Positions 1 to 4,754 of a stretch of 6,644 nt of DNA are shown one piece after another. Below the pieces are notes generated by a model that did no database searches, was not told the origin of the DNA, and saw only the letters and a program-made list of their open reading frames with translations. Position 1 is the first letter of the stretch. Each line of letters opens with the position of its first letter. Location: positions 1 through 6,644 of the forward strand of contig JAIRLL010000015.1 of assembly GCA_031259505.1 (NCBI GenBank), in the 5' to 3' direction. Position numbers and translations under genes: made by a program. The stretch comes from Tannerella sp. GTDB taxonomy: Bacteria; Bacteroidota; Bacteroidia; Bacteroidales; Tannerellaceae.

Positions 1-1313
1 CTCTTCATCCTGTCCAGCAGTATTTTTTCCTTCGACTTCAAGTCGGTCAGCGTCTCACGGCAGGTCTTTTCCGCATTTTCTATCATCAGATAGACGCCGT
101 CTCGCAGTTTGTCTACCTGGGCGCTCATGCTTTTGAATGCGGGGTTTGATTCATTCGAGTTTTTCAGCAGACGGTCGCGTTCCAGAATTGCCTCGTTGTA
201 AAGACCTATTGCGCTTCCCTTTTCGCCTTCTGCGACCGACAGCAGCGACGGGATGACGTTGTATTTGTTTTCCGGGTCTTTCACGTATTCATCCATCATG
301 CTGATAAGGCGCAACTGGGCTTCTATTTCTATCATCCTTACCTGCAGTTCCTTCATCTGTTCCGTATAGAACAGGACGTCCGATTCCAGCAACGTCATCT
401 GATTTTTCTCCTTGTACGCTTCTATGCTTCGTTCCACATCGCGAAGTTCGGATATGACGCCCTCGATTCGTTCGTCTACGAAAGTAATTATCTGATTGTC
501 CATTGCCCGTTTGAATACGGCGGCGTCTTCGTTGTATTTCTGCATCAGCACGTCCAGCATTGCCTTTCCGCGTTCGCGCACATGGTCGGTACAGCCCAGT
601 TCGATCACGTTCGACGACTTGGATATTTCTTCGATCAAAAACTCGTCCGCAAAGGATTCGGCCAGCCAGTTGGCCGGCATGCAGACGATTTTCAACTTGA
701 AATTCCGGTCTGCCGAACCGTCGTTGTCAAAGTCGAGTGTGAACTCCTGCCCGTCGAACGCGATTTTTGCCGGCAGCGAACTGTAGGTGAATCGCGCTTT
801 CCTTTTTCCCAGCCTGCTCTTCACCTTCACGTTGATTTTCCCCCTGGCGACGGCAACGGTAAACTTGTACTGGTCGTCCAGCCTCAGCATGGCCGTGGAA
901 TCCATCGTCAGTTTCAGAGGCGCCTCGCGATACATCCTGTAAAAAGAGTATGGCTCGGTATATTCCACATTCAGCCCCAGTTCGAGAATCATCCGGCTTA
1001 TGATCCGGCTCGACGACAGGATGGATATCTCGTCTTCAATATTGACCGACCCCATGCTTCCGCCGCTTATGCCGAACGATTTCATGATGCCGGCCGCCTC
1101 GCCCAGTCCGAACCCTGCCGGACTAATCCCTGCATCTTCCTGCACTTGAATGCGCGCCATGAACTCGTACGTCCGCGGATAAAACGTCAAATACAGCACG
1201 GCCGGGATGAACGAGAGGATGAATACCGCGAGAAACAGTTTCCACTGGCGCATATAGCGCACGATGATCGTTTTCAGATCGACGGTTTCGTTGTCTTTTA
1301 TTTCTTTTTCCAT
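1..1313 (-). CDS. Wzz/GumC-like polysaccharide chain-length determinant, possibly a tyrosine autokinase (3' end missing)
   Basis: The frame is open from the ATG at 1313 to the left edge (437 codons, no stop), so the C-terminus lies outside. The protein begins MEKEIKDNETVDLKTIIVRY, followed by a membrane segment at about residues 25-45, as in Wzz-domain proteins anchored in the inner membrane. Residues 46-118 include a Gly-rich stretch and an 'SVNIEDEISILSSSRII' segment typical of Bacteroidota chain-length proteins. A beta-rich periplasmic insert follows, then long charged helices predicted to form coiled coils (about 275-345 and 380-437), with an 'NSNESNPAFKSMSAQVDKLR' stretch resembling the GNVR region. 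In this family the protein sets polymer length and works with the outer-membrane exporter, here encoded 34 bases upstream on the same strand, so the two are probably co-transcribed. Whether a cytoplasmic BY-kinase domain follows cannot be seen. No strong Shine-Dalgarno precedes the ATG. Confidence 0.87.
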   Translation of the reverse strand, partial: MEKEIKDNETVDLKTIIVRYMRQWKLFLAVFILSFIPAVLYLTFYPRTYEFMARIQVQEDAGISPAGFGLGEAAGIMKSFGISGGSMGSVNIEDEISILSSSRIISRMILELGLNVEYTEPYSFYRMYREAPLKLTMDSTAMLRLDDQYKFTVAVARGKINVKVKSRLGKRKARFTYSSLPAKIAFDGQEFTLDFDNDGSADRNFKLKIVCMPANWLAESFADEFLIEEISKSSNVIELGCTDHVRERGKAMLDVLMQKYNEDAAVFKRAMDNQIITFVDERIEGVISELRDVERSIEAYKEKNQMTLLESDVLFYTEQMKELQVRMIEIEAQLRLISMMDEYVKDPENKYNVIPSLLSVAEGEKGSAIGLYNEAILERDRLLKNSNESNPAFKSMSAQVDKLRDGVYLMIENAEKTCRETLTDLKSKEKILLDRMK

Positions 1314-1347
1314 AAGACTGGCTTGATTGTCGTGTGTGTGTTGTTAC

Positions 1348-2169
1348 TTATTTGTTTTTATTGATGGATATGATGGCTATCGCCGTAGACGCTATCAGGG
1401 ATATGCCGGACATGACGGTCGAGATGATGGTCATCGAATACTGTTGCGCCGAACTGTAGTTGGCATTCTTTTTCTTCGCGTCGTTCGGCTCCACGTAGAC
1501 GAGGTCGTTTTGACGGAGGTAGAAGTAGGGCGATTCGAAAATGGCGGGGTCGGTCATGTCGAAGCGTGCAAATTCCTTCACCCCGTTGTTGTCGCGAAGC
1601 AGCAGCAGGTTTTTGCGGTTGGCATTGATGGTCAGGTCGCCCGCGAGGACTATCAGATCCAGAATGGAAATCCGGCTGTTTCTGATCACGTAGGCGTTCG
1701 GACGCGACACTTCGCCGAAAATCCCTACCCTGAAATTGATAATCTGCACATTCACCAGCACGTCGGGGACGGCATCACGGATCATGTCCTGCAGCCGGGC
1801 ATTGGCTTCGTGGGTAGACAGTCCGGCCACATGAACCCGTCCCAGCACGGGAAAATTGATACAGCCCTCCTTGTCCACAATGTAAGTGAACACATTTTCC
1901 ACCGTCGCCGTATTGATTTGCTGTTCGCCCTGCTGGTAATAGCTGTATGCCGGCGGATTGTAGGGCGCCGTGACTGTCGGGTCCCACGACGATACGTTGA
2001 TCGTCAGCATGTCGTCTTCGCATATCTTCGGGTTGTACGTCTGGTTCATCTTCTCGAACATCTCTTTGGACACATCATCTATTCCCTGAAAATATGCCAC
2101 ATCCCTGGGCGTCTTGCAGGACGCCAGAGACAGCAGGATACATGCAGGCAGCACAAATTTATTTCTCAT
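1348..2169 (-). CDS. Wza-like polysaccharide export outer-membrane lipoprotein (Poly_export + SLBB)
   Basis: This 273-residue protein is predicted to form the outer-membrane channel through which capsule or exopolysaccharide leaves the cell. It starts MRNKFVLPACILLSLASCKT, a lipoprotein signal peptide with lipobox L15-A16-S17-C18, so the mature protein would begin at acylated Cys18. Residues about 46-145 match the polysaccharide-export domain ('YNPKICEDDMLTINV', 'GCINFPVLGRVHVAGLS'). Residues about 147-225 match an SLBB domain ('GIFGEVSRPNAYVI', 'ILDLIVLAGD', 'LRQNDLVYVEP'). A hydrophobic helix at 246-269 followed by NKNK fits a C-terminal membrane-spanning helix, as in Wza. The frame extends upstream to 2232, but that 21-residue extension would bury the signal peptide, so ATG 2169 is preferred. 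It is followed 34 bases later by the chain-length protein, a standard export pair. It is shorter than E. coli Wza, as expected for a single-SLBB version. Confidence 0.92.
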   Translation of the reverse strand: MRNKFVLPACILLSLASCKTPRDVAYFQGIDDVSKEMFEKMNQTYNPKICEDDMLTINVSSWDPTVTAPYNPPAYSYYQQGEQQINTATVENVFTYIVDKEGCINFPVLGRVHVAGLSTHEANARLQDMIRDAVPDVLVNVQIINFRVGIFGEVSRPNAYVIRNSRISILDLIVLAGDLTINANRKNLLLLRDNNGVKEFARFDMTDPAIFESPYFYLRQNDLVYVEPNDAKKKNANYSSAQQYSMTIISTVMSGISLIASTAIAIISINKNK

Positions 2170-2190
2170 ACAATATCTTTTTTTAAGTTG

Positions 2191-2198
2191 CAAATATC
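2191..2198 (-). promoter_or_regulatory. Weak -7-like element before the export lipoprotein gene
   Basis: On the minus strand this reads GATATTTG, seven of eight matches to the Bacteroides -7 consensus TAnnTTTG, ending about 22 bases before the ATG at 2169. No TTTG-like -33 element sits at a suitable distance, and another near match (TATGTTTTG, one base too long) lies at 2230-2238. The export operon must start somewhere in the 2170-2321 gap or read through from the hydrolase gene; this is only a candidate. Confidence 0.22.
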
Positions 2199-2241
2199 TA
2201 CAATATAACAATACATCCATATTTTTTTTCAAAACATAATT

Positions 2242-2267
2242 AATAACGCAACATGTATGCGTATATT
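2242..2267 (-). terminator. Bulged hairpin between hydrolase and export-lipoprotein genes (terminator or attenuator candidate)
   Basis: On the plus strand, AATAACGCA (2242-2250) pairs with TGCGT-A-TATT (2258-2267), giving nine base pairs with one bulged A at 2263 and a seven-base loop ACATGTA. Read on the minus strand it lies after the hydrolase stop codon and about 75 bases before the export lipoprotein start, and is followed by a moderately T-rich stretch (TTATTAATTATGTTTTG) that starts inside the stem. It could end hydrolase transcription or act in the leader of the export operon. The tail is not a clean T-run, so termination is an inference. Confidence 0.35.
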
Positions 2268-2298
2268 GTCATTCGTCCAAGTTTTTTTACGCCCGGAT

Positions 2299-2338
2299 GA
2301 TTCAAAGATTCAGTCATTCAGTTATTCAATGATTCCAA
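2299..2338 (+). repeat. Five degenerate octamers NATTCANN overlapping the hydrolase stop codon
   Basis: The plus strand reads as five contiguous octamers: GATTCAAA, GATTCAGT, CATTCAGT, TATTCAAT, GATTCCAA. The stop codon of the hydrolase (2322-2324) and its last codons (Leu-Gly-Ile-Ile-Glu) lie inside the repeat, so the array supplies the C-terminus of that protein. Related octamers occur at 3435-3458 (opposite strand) and 6375-6398. The function is unknown. Confidence 0.7.
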
Positions 2339-3206
2339 GTTCGCGAAACCAGTCTTCGGCGCGGTCCGGCCAGCTGTTGACGGCTGCGCCCGTGTCGCGC
2401 AGTCCGTATCCGTGTCCGCCATTGCCGTACAGGTGCATCCGGGCAGAGACGCCTGCCTCTTTCAGCGCATAGTAGTAGAACAGGCTGCTGTTGATGTATG
2501 GCCTGTCATCTCCGGTATGGATGAGCATCGTAGGCGGAGTTTTTGGCGAGACGTGTATCTCCGGCGCAAGTTGAAAATGCTCGCCGTCGAGATATGCCGG
2601 ATACACCAGCAGGCAGAAGTCCGGGCGGCAACTGATTTTATCTATCCCGTCTGTTTCGGGATAAGTCCTGTGTTCGAACGAACTGCAGGCCGTCACGCAC
2701 AGATGCGCGCCGGCGGAAAATCCCATCACGCCTATCCGGTTGGCGCTGATATTCAGGTGAAGCGCATTGGCGCGCACGAAACTGACGGCGCGCTGAATGT
2801 CCTGCAGCGGCGCCTCGTGTTTCGCCCGTCCCGGTCGCCGCGGCACGCGGTATTTCAGCAACACGGCCGTGATGCCCAGTTCATTCAGCCACAGGCATAC
2901 CTCCTCGCCCTCCAGATCGTATGCCAGCCTGCTGTATCCGCCGCCCGGACAGACGATCACGGCCGATCCGCCGGCCAGTTCCTCCGGCGCCTCGTAGATT
3001 GCGATGGCCGGATCGCCCACGTTGGTGATCCGCAACACCGTTTCGCCGGCCACCCGGCGGCCGTTTTCGTCGCTCTCCTCCACGTAAAGCGTGTCTTCGC
3101 CCGGAGCGCCGTCAGGAAACAGCCTGACGACGCTTTCCTGCGCCATGCCCGAATACATTTCGAACATCACATACATTAATATTAATACGATAACACCTTT
3201 TTTCAT
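2322..3206 (-). CDS. Secreted alpha/beta-hydrolase (acetyl-esterase / BD-FAE-like serine esterase)
   Basis: This 294-residue protein is predicted to be an exported serine esterase that removes acyl groups from an unidentified substrate. MKKGVIVLILMYVMFEMYSG is a signal peptide, with probable cleavage after Ala22-Gln23. The fold motifs appear in order: oxyanion-type CPGGGYS (86-92), conserved DIQRAVSFVR helix (136-145), nucleophile elbow GFSAGAH with Ser164, catalytic acid in HTGDD (probably Asp233), and catalytic His265 in GGHGYG. This arrangement is typical of small Bacteroidota hydrolases annotated as acetyl esterase, xylan esterase or BD-FAE-type. The frame continues upstream to an ATG at 3305, but that start precedes the promoter-like sequence at 3225-3258 and hides the signal peptide, so 3206 is preferred. 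It lies upstream of the polysaccharide export genes on the same strand, 152 bases away, so a role in trimming polysaccharide decorations is possible but unproven; dietary glycan esters are an alternative. The stop codon and last residues come from an octamer repeat. Confidence 0.9.
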   Translation of the reverse strand: MKKGVIVLILMYVMFEMYSGMAQESVVRLFPDGAPGEDTLYVEESDENGRRVAGETVLRITNVGDPAIAIYEAPEELAGGSAVIVCPGGGYSRLAYDLEGEEVCLWLNELGITAVLLKYRVPRRPGRAKHEAPLQDIQRAVSFVRANALHLNISANRIGVMGFSAGAHLCVTACSSFEHRTYPETDGIDKISCRPDFCLLVYPAYLDGEHFQLAPEIHVSPKTPPTMLIHTGDDRPYINSSLFYYYALKEAGVSARMHLYGNGGHGYGLRDTGAAVNSWPDRAEDWFRELGIIE

Positions 3207-3224
3207 CGTCTGCAAATATGAAGG

Positions 3225-3258
3225 CAAAGTTAGCATTAAATCTCCAGTTACACGCAAA
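3225..3258 (-). promoter_or_regulatory. Bacteroidota-type promoter for the hydrolase gene
   Basis: On the minus strand, TAACTTTG (3232-3225) exactly fits the -7 consensus TAnnTTTG. TTTG (3258-3255) upstream fits the -33 element, with 22 bases between them, slightly longer than usual. Transcription would start roughly 10 bases before the ATG at 3206, giving a short leader and supporting that start over the upstream in-frame ATG. Confidence 0.55.
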
Positions 3259-3372
3259 TGCATAAAAACCGGATGCTTTTTTTCGTCCGAACGTTTCGGG
3301 AACATGCCGCTGCACGTCTTTTCCGGACGCGAAAACCCGGTGCGTCGACGATTCTGTAAAATGTCTATAACA

Positions 3373-3404
3373 ATATCACCCTTTCAGGGTTCTGTGAAAG
3401 ATAT
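3373..3404. other. Bulged hairpin in the divergent intergenic region
   Basis: ATATC (3373-3377) pairs with GATAT (3400-3404) and TTTCA (3382-3386) with TGAAA (3395-3399). This gives ten base pairs with a four-base bulge ACCC on one side and an eight-base loop GGGTTCTG. No T-run follows on either strand, so it is not a standard intrinsic terminator. Its TTTCA arm also belongs to the 11-bp inverted repeat, so the two structures would compete. It could be a protein-binding dyad, part of a small RNA, or a repeat remnant. Confidence 0.45.
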
Positions 3405-3471
3405 ATGTTCGGCGTTTGCTGTAACAGGGTAATCTTTGAATGACTGAATTATGGAATCCTGAACCCTGAAA
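3382..3471. repeat. 11-bp perfect inverted repeat, 68-bp spacer
   Basis: TTTCAGGGTTC at 3382-3392 is the exact reverse complement of GAACCCTGAAA at 3461-3471. The enclosed 68 bases contain the inverted octamer repeats. The repeat lies between divergent genes, where invertible segments sometimes occur in Bacteroides, but the arms are short and no invertase gene is in the window. The spacer has no well-spaced promoter: AATCTTTG at 3431-3438 is a one-mismatch -7, with TTTG only 12 bases upstream. Confidence 0.5.
3435..3458 (-). repeat. Three inverted octamers of the NATTCANN family
   Basis: On the minus strand the sequence reads GATTCCAT, AATTCAGT, CATTCAAA. It shares the 13-mer ATTCAGTCATTCA with the array at 2299-2338, but in the opposite orientation. 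It sits inside the 11-bp inverted repeat. Confidence 0.6.
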
Positions 3472-3508
3472 ATTCTCCCCATTCATGCATGGAATAAGTT
3501 TTATCGCG

Positions 3509-3516
3509 TATATTTG
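3509..3516 (+). promoter_or_regulatory. -7 element before the GroES-like gene and nfnAB
   Basis: TATATTTG is an exact match to the Bacteroides -7 consensus TAnnTTTG and ends 26 bases before the ATG at 3543. No clear TTTG is present at the -33 position (around 3484-3488). The leader would be short and A-rich (ACGAAAAAAAAT before ATG), the usual start context in this phylum. It probably drives the three-gene operon. Confidence 0.5.
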
Positions 3517-3542
3517 CACGGCGAAACATAACGAAAAAAAAT

Positions 3543-3926
3543 ATGCAGTTATCTATTGACAGAAAAGAGATCGACAAACTCCTTATGGTAGGCGACAAGG
3601 TGCTGATCAAGCCCGGGCATCCCAACAGCCGGACGAAATCGGGTCTGTATCTGCCGCCCACGGTGCAGGAGAGCGAGAAGATTCAGAGCGGTTACATCAT
3701 CAAGGCCGGCCCCGGCCATCCGTTGCCGACGCAGGTGGACGAATCGGAAGTGTGGAAGAAAAAAGACGACACCGTGCACTACCTGCCTCTGCAGGCGCGC
3801 GAGGGCGACCTGGCCGTATATATGCAAAATGCGGCCTGCGAAATCAGGTTCAACGACGACTGCTACATGATTGTCCCGCATTCGGCCATCCTGATGCTTG
3901 TCCGCGACGAGGGGCTGTTCGAATAA
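3543..3926 (+). CDS. GroES-like (Cpn10-fold) co-chaperone family protein
   Basis: This 127-residue cytoplasmic protein resembles chaperonin-10. 'VGDKVLIKP' (16-24) matches the first beta-strand of GroES. 'SRTKSGLYLPPTVQESEK' (29-46) matches the mobile loop, with Leu35-Tyr36-Leu37 where GroES has Ile-Val-Leu for contacting GroEL. 'SGYIIKAGPG' (49-58) and 'REGDLAVYMQNAACEIRFNDDCYMIVPHSAILMLV' features (86-120) match the rest of the fold. It is about 30 residues longer than ordinary GroES, with an N-terminal extension (1-15) and a charged insert (about 61-82, VDESEVWKKKDD) in the roof-loop region. Stand-alone proteins of this form are known to me from Bacteroidota genomes, separate from the groES-groEL pair; their role is not clear. 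No groEL is adjacent. It lies 20 bases before nfnA on the same strand and probably shares its transcript, hinting at a link with folding or assembly of the iron-sulfur flavoenzyme. That link is inference. Confidence 0.85.
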   Translation: MQLSIDRKEIDKLLMVGDKVLIKPGHPNSRTKSGLYLPPTVQESEKIQSGYIIKAGPGHPLPTQVDESEVWKKKDDTVHYLPLQAREGDLAVYMQNAACEIRFNDDCYMIVPHSAILMLVRDEGLFE

Positions 3927-3927
3927 A

Positions 3928-3937
3928 CCTGCGCAGG
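3928..3937 (+). promoter_or_regulatory. 10-bp palindrome overlapping the nfnA ribosome binding site
   Basis: CCTGCGCAGG is a perfect palindrome in the 20-base gap between the GroES-like stop and the nfnA start. Its last bases belong to AGGA (3935-3938), a Shine-Dalgarno-like sequence eight bases before the ATG at 3947 and the clearest such site in the window. As RNA it could form only a three-pair stem, so regulation is speculative; the AGGA site supports the chosen start. Confidence 0.4.
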
Positions 3938-3946
3938 ATTGACTAT

Positions 3947-4744
3947 ATGAACAGGATTGTAAGCAAGACATATCTTTCCGCGAACGTCGTGGAGATGGAA
4001 ATCGAAGCGCCGCTGATAGCCCGTGCGCGCCGTGCGGGGCATTTCGTCATCGTACGAACGGGCGAGAAAGGCGAACGCATCCCCCTGACAATTGCCGATG
4101 CGGATACGGACAGAGGTACGATTACGCTGGTTGTCCAGGCCGTCGGCAAGTCGTCGCGAAAGATTTGCGACCTGCACGTCGGCGACACGGTGACCGACGT
4201 GGTCGGGCCGCTCGGACAGGCCACGCACGTCGACAAGGTCGGCACGGTGGTATGCGCCGGCGGCGGAGTAGGCGCAGCGCCGCTGGCGCCCATCGTCGAA
4301 GCCTTTCACAGGGCAGGCAACCGCGTGATAGTGATACTTGCCGCACGCACGAAGGAACTGGTCATACTTGAAGAACGCATGAGAGCAAATGCCGACGAAG
4401 TCATTGTGATGACCGACGACGGATCGTACGGAAAAAAAGGCCTCGTCACCCACGGCGTCGAAGAAGTGATCCGCCGCGAAAAAACAGACCTGTGCGTGAC
4501 GATAGGCCCTGCCGTCATGATGAAATTCGTATCCCAGCTTACGAAACGGTACGAAATACCGACGATGGCGTCGCTGAACACCATCATGGTCGACGGCTCC
4601 GGCATGTGCGGCGCATGCAGGATAACGGTCGGCGGGAAGATTCGCTTCGTTTGCGTGGACGGACCCGAATTTGACGCCCATCAGGTAGATTTCGACGAGA
4701 TGCTGATGCGCCTGAACGCATACAAAGATGTTGAAAACAAATAA
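3947..4744 (+). CDS. nfnA: NfnA: small FAD/[2Fe-2S] subunit of NADH-dependent ferredoxin:NADP+ oxidoreductase
   Basis: This 265-residue protein is the small subunit of the cytoplasmic NfnAB complex, which reversibly couples NADH and reduced ferredoxin oxidation to NADP+ reduction by flavin-based electron bifurcation. Residues 1-97 form the ferredoxin-reductase-like FAD domain, with the flavin motif RIPLTIAD (44-51). The nucleotide-binding domain begins with VCAGGGVGAAP (102-112), and 'VTIGPAVMMKFVSQLTKRY' (184-202) is characteristic. At the C-terminus, Asp216, Cys221, Cys224 and Cys236 (D-x4-C-x2-C-x11-C) are the expected [2Fe-2S] ligands. Asp in the first position separates NfnA from PyrK-type proteins, which have Cys. 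The start at 3947 follows an AGGA site; the frame extends upstream inside the GroES-like gene, but those residues match nothing in the family. Databases often call this protein 'sulfide/dihydroorotate dehydrogenase-like' or SudB. The partner nfnB starts 10 bases after the stop. Confidence 0.93.
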   Translation: MNRIVSKTYLSANVVEMEIEAPLIARARRAGHFVIVRTGEKGERIPLTIADADTDRGTITLVVQAVGKSSRKICDLHVGDTVTDVVGPLGQATHVDKVGTVVCAGGGVGAAPLAPIVEAFHRAGNRVIVILAARTKELVILEERMRANADEVIVMTDDGSYGKKGLVTHGVEEVIRREKTDLCVTIGPAVMMKFVSQLTKRYEIPTMASLNTIMVDGSGMCGACRITVGGKIRFVCVDGPEFDAHQVDFDEMLMRLNAYKDVENK

Positions 4745-4754
4745 CAGACAAAAC

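Larger units (their letters stand above)
3207..3542. other. Divergent intergenic region (336 bases) with promoters and dyad structures
   Basis: No convincing gene was found here. The left part carries a minus-strand promoter-like pair for the hydrolase and the right part a plus-strand -7 element for the GroES-like gene. In between are short dyads: CCGAA/TTCGG with a three-base loop (3287-3299), GACGC/GCGTC with an 11-base loop (3326-3346), a longer bulged hairpin (3373-3404), an 11-bp separated inverted repeat (3382-3392 with 3461-3471) and inverted octamer repeats (3435-3458). Open frames crossing this stretch are short, unconserved in appearance and overlap the promoters. Confidence 0.7.

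Noticed and set aside
582..1364. 260-codon plus-strand frame opposite the chain-length gene
   Set aside because: The minus-strand frame is open throughout and encodes a Wzz-like protein with a membrane anchor and coiled coils; the plus frame has no such features.
1327..2208. Long plus-strand open frame (293 codons) opposite the export lipoprotein gene
   Set aside because: It is antisense to a gene with lipobox, Poly_export and SLBB motifs. Its translation is His/Arg/Val-rich with no recognisable domain.
2170..2232. N-terminal extension of the export lipoprotein from ATG 2232
   Set aside because: It places 21 residues before a lipoprotein signal peptide, which would prevent normal lipobox processing.
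3207..3305. N-terminal extension of the hydrolase from ATG 3305
   Set aside because: It would lie upstream of the -7/-33 promoter match and would bury a good signal peptide 33 residues inside the protein.
3382..3471. Insertion-sequence remnant or confirmed invertible promoter
   Set aside because: The 11-bp arms enclose only 68 bases with no transposase or invertase nearby and no well-spaced promoter inside. It is kept only as an inverted repeat.
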